From Hevea brasiliensis (Eukaryota > Streptophyta > Magnoliopsida > Malpighiales > Euphorbiaceae), in assembly GCF_030052815.1 (NCBI RefSeq), contig NC_079496.1, positions 76,559,652-76,623,651 of the forward strand: a stretch of 64,000 nt of DNA, given 5' to 3'. Shown one piece after another: positions 1 to 10,813 of the stretch (positions are counted from its first letter, which is position 1; each line of letters opens with the position of its first letter). The translations under genes and the position numbers were made by a program. The notes beneath the pieces were generated by a model. That model saw nothing but the letters and a program-made list of their open reading frames with translations. It had not been told where the DNA came from and did not search any database.

Positions 1-2
1 CT

Positions 3-332
3 GCATCAGATGCTGCAAAGAAAGCTGTTTGGATAAAGAAGTTCATGACAGAACTTACAGTAGTTCCTTCTATTGAGTCAGCAGTTTCACTGCACTATGA
101 CAATAATGGAGCAGTCATACAGGCTAAGGAACCTCGGTCTCACCAAAAATGAAAATACATAGAAAGGCACTACCACATTATCAGAAAAATAGTTGAGCAA
201 GGCGATATAGCCATGCAGAAAATAGCATTAGCTGAAAATCCAGCTGATCCATTCACTAAGCCTATGTCACAGACTCAGCTAGACCGACATCTTGAGAAGA
301 TGGGTCTAAGATATTGTAATGAATGGCTCTAG
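3..332 (+). pseudogene. Copia A pol fragment: C-terminal RNase H
   Basis: Frame 3 reads the last 110 codons of a Ty1/copia polyprotein. It runs from the ASDAAK segment through the DNNGAV, HIERHYHIIR and NPADPFTKP motifs to EWL and a TAG at 330-332. These motifs belong to the RNase H domain, which degrades the RNA strand of the RNA/DNA hybrid during reverse transcription. A TGA at 150-152 interrupts the frame where Copia C has a sense codon, so the copy is inactive. The PPT and 3' LTR follow within 15 bases, the standard Copia order. Family assignment is firm; the clade is not. Confidence 0.85.
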
Positions 333-585
333 TGCTAGTGGGAGATTGTTAGTAATATGTCCTAGAGCATATCATTTAGTATGTATCCTGTACATGTTTT
401 TATTAATAAAAGGTATTTCCACTTTTCTGTTTGCATAAGATATTTATGTGTAATAGAAAAGGTCCATTGATATTTTGTTAGAAATTCTATTCTTAAGTTG
501 TTAAGAATATGAGTGACAGTATTTCTAGTACAAAATATCATAAATTGGTTCACAATCGAGGATACTTCATAATAAGGACATGACT

Positions 586-3500
586 TGTAACACCCTCCCC
601 GTAGCAACTCCGCATACCATGCTCCGGTGATCGGTCGGTCCCATACCTAGAACGTCCAGAAAAATATTTAAACTAAAGTCAGGAACCATAATTAACTCAA
701 ATATTAATAAGAAAAATTTAGTAAAAATTTTAAAAATAAAATGCAACTAAGTCAAATGAGCCGGTGCCCAAGCGATGGGTAACCAGAGGTAAGTTGCGGT
801 TCTCGCAATGAGGAGCCCTAGACCCGGGAAAAAATTCATAAAATAATTTTTGGGACTCCAAAGAAGGGTCATTGAGATTCCTATGGCATTAGAATGCCAA
901 GAAAATATTTAGAAAAATTTTTCAATCAGCATAATTTTGACCCGTTAAGCCAAACGGAGGGCATTTTGGTCATTTCGCCTTCAGAGGTGATTTTTGGCCG
1001 ACTTGTCCAGTTAAGTAAATAATTAATATGACATAAAATATGAATAAACATTACTAGAAATTAAATTGAAATTGAGTAGTGAAGAAAAGAAAAGAAAAAT
1101 CAAAGAAAAGCTCATTTATGACATATTGATGATGTCATTTATAAATTATGACCAATCACAATTAAGCAATCATTTAACTAACTAATAAAGAGACTAAATG
1201 AAGACCAAATAACCAAAAATTACAGCAGCCATTCTTCTTCTTCTTCACCAAAACGTGACTTCTCCCCATCTCCCTCCATTGATGCACTCACCCAAGCTCC
1301 AAAACCTAGCCAATTACACCATAAAACCCCTATATGCCTTCATAAAACTTGGTCCTCACACCTAGAGCAAGCTTTGGACAGAAAAAAGAAAGGAAGAAAG
1401 TGAAGTTTTGAAGTCTTAGAAGTGGCTCCATTCAAGGTTAGTGCACATATGTATTTAAAACACATTAATTCCATGTTAGAGATGTGTAATAGGTAAGAAA
1501 TTGTGGAATAAATGAACCAAACCCATGTATATGAATGCCATGAATTTCGGCAGCCATATTGAAGGAATAGAAATGAGGGTTTTGTTGGACTTAGAGTGGA
1601 TTAGAAATGATGTTTAAGATACATATACACAAGGATAATAAATTGATATGCTAACTAAGGCATCTTGTAGAAAACATAAGGTGAAGCTAGGGTTTTGGGG
1701 GAGTGAAAATTGATTTGGCTTATGAAATTATTAGAGCACATTTTAATGGTCAATTAGTGACCATTTTCGGTAAGTTGACCATATTATGGACTGAAAAATA
1801 GGATTGCAAAGTGAAGTTGTAGGCTGCCCTAGGACAGCAGCAGAGGGACTGAAAATTCAGTCCACTTGCACTGCTATAACTTGGGCTGTGTTGGTCCAAT
1901 TGGTGTTTGGCCAATTGGACATGAAACTAGGCTTATAATGGCACATTTTTGCTGAAGAAACCATGCCCAAAAGACCAAAGAAAAAGGACCAAAACTTGGC
2001 CCCAATCCGGACACCCTGCAACAGCCCTCAGAGAATTGACCAAATGAACAGTAACTGTTCATTTGGCCATAACTCACTGTAGATTTTGTTAATTGACCTG
2101 AAATTTTTACAGCAATAAGATAAGATATAGACAAACAACTTTCATGAAGAAACCTACCCCAAATAATGCCATTAACCCATTCAAATGATTGGGCAAAGTT
2201 AAGTTATCAAACCTGCAACTCTGCATATTTACATTTGAACAGTAATGTTTGGATGACTATAACTCCCTCTAGAAAAATCGGATTTAGGCGATTCTTGAAC
2301 CGATGGAAACCTAAGGTATGGTAGAACATGTCATATGAAGAAAGTTAGACCAAATTATGAACTTAACTTGGTCAAATTACTGACCAAAGTTTGACCAAAA
2401 TCACAAACCCAAAATTTCAGCATGAGAAAGTACATGTGAACAGAAACTTATTTTGGCCATAACATGAGCTACAAAACTCCAAATGGAGTGATTCAAAAAG
2501 AAATTCAACTAGACAAAATAAGGAACAACTTTCATGTTTACTGCTTCCTCAAATTCCCACTGTAGAAATATCAAATGGAACAATAAAGATGAAGCACCAA
2601 ATCTGAAAATTTTGTTCAATTAGCATTAAACTTAGAAATGGTATTGGCAACCAATACCAACAAGTTTGAAATACAAAATGTGGTATGTTTGAGGTGTTAA
2701 GACCAATACACCTATTTTCTATTCAAAAGTCAACATTTTTGTTGACCAATGAGGTGAATAGTGACACTAAAACCAAAAATTGGCAATTTTGCCAAAATGA
2801 CCTAAGCTTTGAGAAAGTGACCAAAACCAACAAGTTTTGAATACAAAATGTGGTATGTTGGGAGTACTAAAACCAATGTACCTATTGTTTATGCAAAAGT
2901 CAACATTTTAGTTGACTAATGAAATGAATAGTGACATGAAAACTTGAAATTCAAAAATTGTGAAACTTAAAAGTGCAAAATGCCCCCGTAGGCCTAATGT
3001 GATTGGGTTGGATAGATTGGCATGCCAAGAGGGTATTGTTTTAGCGATCGCGAAAGGCTTTATGCCTGTATTCATGGCTTTATGCCCGTATTCATGGCTT
3101 TTATGCCAGTATTCATGGCTTTTATGCCCGATTATGTGATATCATGGCTTTTTAGCCATACTGACTGCATACATGGTTGACGTTCTGCGTCCCATGGTAT
3201 GACGGCCCGAGACACCGCGGTGTCCAGTGCCAACGACCCGTTATCCAGTCCAGTCGTCCAGTATAGGTTACTTGGGCACGGAAAAGTATAACTGTGATTG
3301 AACTGATTATTAAAGAAAATACGAAAATTAAGTATCAGGAATGATTATAAAAATACAAAGAAGCTCAATATCATGAAGAAAATAATTAACGAAATGCATG
3401 AAGAAGTTAATATTATGAAACATGATTAGCCTCGACTACACAATAAGTTAGTAATTATTCATTTATTATGAACACAATAGCAAGGAAATTATTATTTTTA

Positions 3501-4257
3501 TTTGCATATTATATTTTCTTGTATTATTGGCACCACTAAGCTTTATGCTTAGCGCGTCGCTTTGCAACGCTGTAGGTAATCAAGAGATTTGGACAGAGGG
3601 TCCAGTAGACTACAGATTCGGTAAGGCAGTTCACAGTTCTGCATAGCGTCCGTGTCACCTCACAGACTACAGTGCATTGGTAGGACACTAGGTCCAATTT
3701 TGTATTTTATGTTTTTTGTAAATTTTGTAATTAAACTCTTATTTTATCATGTGTATTTGAAACAAATGTAATATAGTTTTGTATTAATGTAAGTACTTGT
3801 AATTTGTGATTATAAATCACATGTGAGAATTTATTTATGATTTGAGTATAATGATGATGTGAAATGAATGAAGGACAAATAGAGGAATTGTTAAGAAATT
3901 GTTGTAAATTGATGTGATGCAAATGGATCAAATGAGATGAATGATTGAGAAATGAATGGTTGAAAAATGTTGAGATTATAACAAATGGAGTTGAGATGAT
4001 TGAACATGAATATAGGAAGTGTTTTTCACAGGTTCCGAAGAACGGTTTTCTCCATTTTTAGTCAGATCACGAATTTTCTAGAAAATTTTCGGAACCTCAA
4101 ATAAATAATAATTTCGATAAATGGCTTAAAATGAATTATATTTCACAAGTTATATTCAAAACTATGATAAAAATGAATTAAGATAAAATAGAGTGCTCCG
4201 GCACACTGAGTGGCATAACTTACTCGGCTACACTGTAGTCGGGTAAGGGGTGTCACA
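586..4257 (+). mobile_element. Solo LTR of a Tekay/Del-like Gypsy element
   Basis: It begins TGTAACACCCTCCCC and ends GGGGTGTCACA, and is flanked by the perfect 5-bp target duplication TGACT (581-585 and 4258-4262) inside the Copia A LTR. It is 3672 bp long and has no gag-pol. The same terminal sequences flank gag-pol of Gypsy 1 after its PPT, which identifies this as an LTR left by LTR-LTR recombination. It contains a 27-base palindrome (about 2040-2066), internal repeats of about 185 bp (2644-2760 and 2826-2935), a 27-bp-period minisatellite (about 3050-3135) and a CTAAGC/GCTTAG hairpin (about 3530-3560). Short reading frames in it are not supported as genes. Confidence 0.87.
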
Positions 4258-5559
4258 TGACTTATCCAGAAAGATTGTATTCATGTTTGTTTCCAAGTTA
4301 TTTATATGAGATATAAATAAGATGGAATGGTGAGTCTCATGCCATATGACAAACATGATAGACACATATAAATGATAAGTAGGCCAAACCAGTGACACTT
4401 ATGACAAGTACATGGAGTTTACTCTTGTCAATGTTTTATCATAAATCATATGAGTACATATAATCTTTAGACCTGAGATAGCACAGTTATATTGTATATA
4501 GATAGTTTGAGTTTGATACTGCTTTCATACTTGTACTGTGTATGGGTATATGGGCATGTGTTGGCTCATATTAGTTATATATGGAGGTAGGTGTTGATCA
4601 AGATGGAATCTATTCCTCTAAGTAAATAGAGATAAAATCCTATGTTCATTTAATTGTTCTTGATGCTTTAAGTTCCTGGCCAGGACAGATAGATTTAATC
4701 AGAAAAGAGTTTCTGATGAGAAAATCTTTTTAATCAAAGAACTGGAATTAAAAGAGAACATAATATTCATAGCAAATGGAGTTTGACTTAAACCATGACT
4801 CCAGCTTGAGTTGGAATTTTGTAACAGAGAGATTCCAGTGCATGATAACATATGATTATAGGTTCATTTAAGGTAAACCTTATTACTAATTGGGTAGCCA
4901 TGGCATGTTGTGCTAGGTGTTAGCCATGGTCTATGAGGTGCATAAAATGATTTAGAGAAATCATTTATGGTAAGAAAGAGTTCTGATGATTTTAAGAGCT
5001 GATATCATATCTCATTGCCAATTAGTGATGAGCCTAGTAAGTCACACACATACACAAGTTATCACTTAATTAAATATGATTTAATTAATTAATTAAAGAG
5101 TTTAATTGATTAATTAAATAGGTTTGGTTTGTAATTAGATTGGAAAATCCCTAGCATGACTTGAAACCAAATCTAGATTATTGGACGTATAGTATAAGTT
5201 AAATTTATATTTAAAGTGTTTAAATATGAATTTAATTAATGAGAAATTAATTAATAAAGATTAATTAATTAATTTATATTTGATATAAATTGATTAGAAG
5301 AAGAGAAATAATTATTTTGGGTTAAGAACACAAAATTAAGACACAGGGATATTTTGGTCATTTCACAGGGTGACATGTGGCACCATGAGATGGTGACACA
5401 TGGTATTACACATAAGCTTGACAAATGTCTTTTAATCATGTAAGATGATTAAAATTAAGATTAAAATAGGTTTGACACTTTGCACAATATGATTGGGTCA
5501 ATTAAACTTAGAACCAATCAATGGGTGACATGTGGCAAGGGTTTAAGTGGTGACCTAGC

Positions 5560-5567
5560 TATATAAG
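5560..5567 (+). promoter_or_regulatory. TATA box in Copia A 3' LTR
   Basis: TATATAAG lies in the context GACCTAGCTATATAAGTG, which recurs in all Copia LTRs here (Copia C at 10229-10236, the minus solo LTR at 37733-37740, Copia D at 36990-36997). Its position about 570 bases before the LTR end fits a U3/R boundary. Promoter function is inferred. Confidence 0.6.
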
Positions 5568-6132
5568 TGTTGTTATGAAAAAATAAAAATACAAGCTGCT
5601 ACCTCCTATTGTGTGCCGCCACCCTTGAGACTCATATTCTCTCTTCTTCTTCATCTCTCATCTATTCCAAGAGATTAGCAAACAATCTCTTGAATTAAAA
5701 ATACTAGAAATCGTTTCTAGTGTCCTGTTTACATCTTTAATCTCTTAAAAGACAAAACTTGATTTTCTAATTAATAGAAAAAGCTTTAGAAGCTATTCAA
5801 GGGCTGCCATAGGTGTTCTTGGTGTGGACAAGCTAGAGGGACAACATCTGGGGTCGTGAAGATGAATCTCAAGGGCGCAAATACACTGCAGTGCATCAAG
5901 AGGTTAGTGTGTTTGTTCTTGATTTAATCTAGGGTTCTAAAATTAATCTGATTAATTCTAAAATCTTAAATGGGAAATACAGATCTAAAAACATATTAAA
6001 AGAGTTTTAATATGTTGTTTATCATTGAAATCGAATAGATAAAAATAAATCTTGCATGATACATGTGACCCTAGGTGAAAATTTTTGAATTCAATAGTAT
6101 AAACTTGTGTTTTTCACGCTTCCGCTCCTTCA

Positions 6133-8369
6133 TTCATTATTTTATTACCTTTACTGATGACAAATCAAGGTTTGGGTATTTGTATTTGATGAAATACAAA
6201 CATGAATCCTTTGAGAAGTTCAAAGAATTTAAATCTGAAGTAGAAAATGAAACAGGAAAAAGTATTAAAGCTCTTCGATCAGATCGTGGAGGTGAATACT
6301 TGAGTACTAAATTTGATGAATACTAGAAAGAGCTTGGCATTGTTTCCCAACTAACTCCTCCAGGAACACCAAAGCTGAATGGTGTATCTGAAAGGAGAAA
6401 TTGTACCCTATTAGATATGGTATGTAGCATGATGAGCTATACTGATATGCTAATCTCCTTTTGAGGATTTGCATTAGAATCAGCATTGCATATTCTGAAT
6501 AGGATTCCATAAAAAATCAGTATCTTTCACACCTTATGAGATATGGCATGGAAGAAAACTAATTCTTAAGCATGTTAAGATTTGGGGTTGTCCAGCTTAT
6601 ATCAAAAAGCTGAATGCTGATAAATTGGAAACCATATAAGAAAAGAGAGTTTTGGATATTATTTATATTTACCTACATCATAAAAGGTTGTGGTAAGTAG
6701 AGATGCCACATTTCTTGAATAACAGTTTGTTCAAAAAGGAGGCAAAGGAAGGAAAATAGAGTTAGAATTGGAGAATTCTGACCAACCAACAGATCAGATG
6801 GATATAGCTCCATCTAGTCAACCTACACCTATTGATGAAACATCTACAGCTATTCCTCGCAGATCAACCAGGATATCTCACCCGCTAGTGAGATATAGTT
6901 TTCTTCATGAAGAAGAATAAGAGTTGTGTACTCATAAAGAATAGATCATGGAGATGATCCACTTACCTATGAAGAAGCTATATCAAATATAGACTCTTCA
7001 AAATGGATTGATGCTATGAAATCCGAAATTAATTCAATGTATAAGAATCAAGTTTGGGATCTTGTTGACCCACCTAAAGGTATTGTACTTATAGGGAATA
7101 AATGAGTTTTCAATAAGAAAATTGGTTCTGATGGAAAGGTAAAGACCTATAAAGTAAGGCTAGTAGCGAAAGGGTTTTGCCAAAGGCAAGAATCGACTAT
7201 GAGGAGACTTTCTCGCCTGTTGCCATGCTTAAATCAATTAGGATTCTATTAGCTATAACTGCATACTATGATTATGAGATTTGGCAGATGGATGTCAAAA
7301 TAGCTTTTCTCAATGGATACATTGAAGAAAACATTTTCATGGAACAACCTAGGGGTTTTGGATCCCAAGATAGTTTCAAGGTATGCAAGCTAAAGCGATC
7401 CATTTATGGGTTGAAATAAGCTTCGAGGAGTTGGAACATTCGTTTTAATGAAGCCATTAAATCATTTGGTTTTATAAAAAATGAGGATGAGCCATGTGTA
7501 TATAAGAAGGTTAGTGATAGTGCTATCACATTCCTTGTCTTATATGTGGATGGCATTTATTAATGGGTAATGACATAGGCATGTTCACAACTGTAAAGGT
7601 ATGGTTGTCAAATACATTCTCCATGAAAGACTTAGGGGAGGCAACCTATATTCTTGGGATTCACATCTATAGAGATAGAGCGAAAAGAATAATTGGTTTA
7701 TCCCAAAGTCTATACTTGGAAAAGGTGTTAAAGAGATTTAACATACTTGATTATAAGAGACGATTGTTACCAGTGAGACATAGTATCCATCTTTCTAAAG
7801 AAATGTCTCCAAAGATATTGTTACTAGGCCAGATATTGCACACGCTGTTAGTTTGACTAGCAGGTTTCAATCCAATCCAGCTTTGGAACACTGGATAGCT
7901 ATCAAGCATATCCTTATGTACTTGAGAAGAACTAAGGATTTATTTTTAATTTATGGAGGTGGTGACTTACAATTGGATGGTTATACTGATTCTGATTTCT
8001 AATCAGATATCGATAATAGAAAGTTTATCTCTAGGTTTGTGTTCATTTGTAATGGAGGTGCAGTCAGTTGGAAGAGTTCCAAACAAAGTACGACTGTAGA
8101 TTCCACTACAGAGGCCGAGTATATTGGTACATCAGATGCTGCAAAAGAGGCTATTTAGATATAAAGAACCCCGGTCTCACCAGAAATCCAAACACATAGA
8201 AAGGCACTCCCACATTATCAGAGAGATAGTTGGGCAAGGCAATGTAGCCATGTAAAAAATAGCATCAGCTAAAAATCCAACTGATCCATTCACTAAGCCT
8301 ATGTCACAAGCTCAGTTAGACCGACATCTTGAGAAGATAGGTCTAAGATATTGTAAAAAATGGCTCTAG
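6133..8369 (+). pseudogene. Copia B pol remnant: integrase, RT, RNase H
   Basis: A badly decayed Ty1/copia pol that starts inside the integrase core (FHYFITFTDDKSRFGYLYL), where Copia A inserted. It continues through RSDRGGEYLS and PGTPKLNGVSERR, then RT (MDVKIAFLNGY, CKLKRSIYGLK) and RNase H to a TAG at 8367-8369. Many stops break it, for example TAG after FDEY near 6324, TGA for Trp and TAA for Gln before 7425, along with frameshifts and a deletion in the RNase H part. The RT catalytic YVDD is YVDG (7543-7554), so the enzyme would be dead. It is the oldest-looking Copia body in the window. Confidence 0.83.
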
Positions 8370-8383
8370 TGCTAGTGGAAGAT

Positions 8384-8667
8384 TGTTAGTAGTATACCCT
8401 AAAGCATATCAATTAGTATGCATCTTATACATGTTTTATTAATAAAAAGGCATTTTCACTTTTCCGTTTACATAATATATTTATGTGTAATAGAAAAGGT
8501 CCATTGATATTTTATTAGAAATTCTATTCTTAAGTTATTAAGAATATGAGTGACAGTATTTCTAGCACAAAGTATCATAAATTGGTTCACAATCGAGGAT
8601 ACTTGACAATAAGGACATGACTTATCCAGAAAGATTGTAATCATGTTTGTTCCCAAGTTACTTACAT
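8384..8667 (+). repeat. Truncated 3' LTR of Copia B
   Basis: It starts TGTTAGTAGTATACCC right after a PPT-like AGTGGAAGA and follows the Copia family LTR for about 284 bases. It stops just after CCCAAGTTACTTAC, where the family continues with ATGAGATATAAATAAG. The remaining 1.8 kb of the LTR is missing. The minus strand (8468-8656) encodes the truncated form of the recurrent antisense frame. Confidence 0.8.
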
Positions 8668-8693
8668 CATTTTATGCCTTACAGAGGGGTAAG
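8668..8693. other. Unassigned 26-bp spacer between Copia B LTR and Copia C
   Basis: This short stretch reads into GAGGGGTAAG immediately before the Copia C LTR. GAGGGGTAAG is also found at the 3' tip of a Gypsy solo LTR (near 36665-36675). It may be a sliver of a deleted Gypsy LTR or filler DNA from a deletion. The last five bases, GTAAG, are the probable left target duplication of Copia C (ATAAG on the right). Confidence 0.4.
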
Positions 8694-10800
8694 TGTTAGT
8701 AGTATGCCCTAGAGCATATCATTTAGTATGTATCTTGTGCATGTCTTTATTAATAAAAGGCATTTCCACTTTTTCATTTACATAATATATTTATGTGTAA
8801 TAGAAAAGGTCCATTGATATATTGTTAGAAATTCTATTCTTAAGTTGTTATGAATGTGAGTGGCAGTATTTCTAATACCAAGTATCATAAATAGGTTCAC
8901 AATCGAGGATACTTCATAATAAGGACATGACTTATCCAGAAAGATTGTATTCATGTTTATTCCCAAGTTATTTATATGAGATATAAATAAGATGGAATGG
9001 TGAGTCTCATGCCATATAACAAATATGATAGGCACTTATACATGATAAGTAGGCCGAACCAGTGACACTTATGATAAGCACATAGAGTTTACTCTTGTCA
9101 ATGCATTGTCATAAATCATACCAGTGCATATAATCTTTAGACCAGAGATAGCACAGTTATCTTATACATAGGTGGTTTGAGTTTGATACTGCTTTCATAC
9201 TTGTACTGTGTATGGGTATATGGGCATGTGTTGGCTCCTACTAGTTACATATGGAGATAGGTGTTGATCAAGATGGAATCTGTTCCTCTAAGTAAATAGA
9301 GATAAAATCCTATGTTCATTTAATTGTTCATGATATTTCAAGTTCCTGGCCAGGACAGATAGATTTATTCAGAAAGAGTTTTTGATGAGAAAATCTTTTT
9401 AATCAAGAACTATAATTAAAAGAGAACATAATATTCATAGCAAATGGGGTTTGACATAAACCATGACTTCAGCTTGAGTTGGGATTTTGTAACAGAGAGA
9501 TTCTAGTGCATGGTAACATATGATTATAGGTTCATTTAAGGTAAACCTTATTACTAATTGGGTGGCCATGGCATGCTATGCTAGGTGTTAATCATGGTCT
9601 ATGAGGTGCATAAAATGATTTAGAGAAATCATTTATGGTAAGAAGAGTTCTAATGATATTAAGAGTTGATATCATGTCTCATTACCAATTAGTGATGAGC
9701 CTAGTAAGTCACACACATACACAAGTTATCACCTAATTAAATATGATTTAATTAATTAATTAAAGAGTTTAATTGATTAATTAAATAGGTTTGGTTTACA
9801 ATTAGATTGCAAAGTCCCTAGCACGACTTAAAACGAAATCTAGGTTATTGGATATACAATATAAGTTAAATTTATACTTAAAGTGTTTAAATATGAATTT
9901 AATTAATGTGAAATTAATTAATAAAGATTAATTAATTTATTTATATTTGATATAAATTGATTAGAAGAAGAGAAATAATTATTTTTTGTTAAGAACTCAA
10001 AATTAAGACACAGGGGCATTTTGGTCTTTTCACAGGGTGACATGTGGCACCATGAGATGGTGACACATGGCATTACACATAAGCTTGCCAAATGTTTTTT
10101 AATCATGTAAGATGATTAAAATTAAGATTAAATATAGGTTTGACACTTGGCATAATATGATTGGGTTAATTAAACCTAGAACCAATCAGAGGGTGACATG
10201 TGACAAGGGTTTAATGTGTTGACCTAGCTATATAAGTGTTGTTATGAAAAGAAAACAACACAACCAGCAGCAAATAACCTTGGTGCTGCCACCCAAGAGA
10301 CTTTCCCTTCTCTTCATCTTCATCTCTCATCTATTCCAAGAGATTAGCAAACAATCTCTTGAATTAAAAGTACTAGAAATTGTTTCTAGTGTCCTGTTTA
10401 CATCTTTAATCTCTTAAGAGGCAAAACTTGATTTCTAATTAATAGAAAAAGCTTTAGAAGCTGTACAAGGCTGCCATAAGTGTTCTTGGTGTGGACAAGC
10501 TAGAGGGACAACATCTGGTGTCTTGAAGACGCATCCAAAAGGCACAAATACACTGCAGTGCATCAAGAGGTTAGTGTATTTGTTCTTGATCTAATCTAGG
10601 GTTCTAAAATTAATTTGATTAATTTTAAAATCTTAAATGGAAAATACAGATCCAAAATCATATTAAAAGTATTTTAATATGTTGTTTATCATTGAAATCA
10701 AATAGATAAAAATAAATCTTGCATGATGCATGTGACCCTAGGTGAAAATTTTTGAATTCAATGGTATAAACTTGTGTTTTCCATGCTTTCGCTCTTTCCA
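8694..10800 (+). repeat. 5' LTR of Copia C
   Basis: This 2107-bp LTR begins TGTTAGTAGTATGCCC and ends GCTCTTTCCA next to the PBS. It carries a TATA box at 10229-10236, AT-rich ATTAATTAATT blocks around 9745-9960, and the motif GACAAGCTAGAGGGACAACA (10494-10513) in the presumed R/U5 part. Minus-strand 8778-9035 is an 85-codon frame present in all full copies of this LTR. Confidence 0.88.
10229..10236 (+). promoter_or_regulatory. TATA box of Copia C 5' LTR
   Basis: TATATAAG lies 565 bases before the LTR end. A purine-rich tract and CTCTTCATCTTCATCTCTC follow about 25-80 bases downstream, which fits a transcription start and 5' leader. The same sequence in the 3' LTR is where the Harbinger-like element inserted. 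Function is inferred from position and conservation. Confidence 0.6.
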
Positions 10801-10801
10801 T

Positions 10802-10813
10802 TGGTATCAGAGC
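10802..10813 (+). promoter_or_regulatory. Primer-binding site of Copia C (tRNA-iMet)
   Basis: TGGTATCAGAGC begins one base after the LTR end. It is complementary to the 3' end of plant initiator methionine tRNA, the usual minus-strand primer of plant Copia elements. It fixes the 5' LTR boundary. Confidence 0.9.

Larger units (their letters stand above)
1..6132 (+). mobile_element. Copia A: 3' end of a Ty1/copia retrotransposon
   Basis: The element enters from the left edge. It consists of the end of the RNase H domain, a polypurine tract (AGTGGGAGA near 337-345) and a 3' LTR that starts TGTTAG at 347 and ends TTCA at 6132. The LTR is split by a Gypsy solo LTR (586-4257). Without that insert it is about 2.1 kb, like the other Copia LTRs in the window. 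Directly after 6132 the sequence is integrase code of another Copia copy (Copia B), so Copia A inserted into Copia B. The 5' part lies outside the window. Confidence 0.88.
347..6132 (+). repeat. 3' LTR of Copia A (347-585 and 4258-6132)
   Basis: The two segments join across the Gypsy insertion and align along their length with the Copia C LTR. The LTR carries a TATA box (TATATAAG, 5560-5567), TAATTAATTAA-rich blocks around 5080-5270, the conserved motif GACAAGCTAGAGGGACAACA (5827-5846) and the 3' end TTCA. The reverse strand at 362-607 is the truncated form of an antisense reading frame seen in every LTR of this family. Confidence 0.85.

Noticed and set aside
586..4257. DNA transposon with short terminal inverted repeats (TGTAACACCC / TGTGACACCC)
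   Set aside because: The ends are inverted-repeat-like, but the same sequence follows the Gypsy 1 pol and PPT, the duplications are 5 bp and there is no transposase. A solo LTR explains it better.
10802..10813. tRNA gene
   Set aside because: Only the 12-base primer-binding complement of tRNA-iMet is present; no tRNA fold surrounds this or the other PBS sites.
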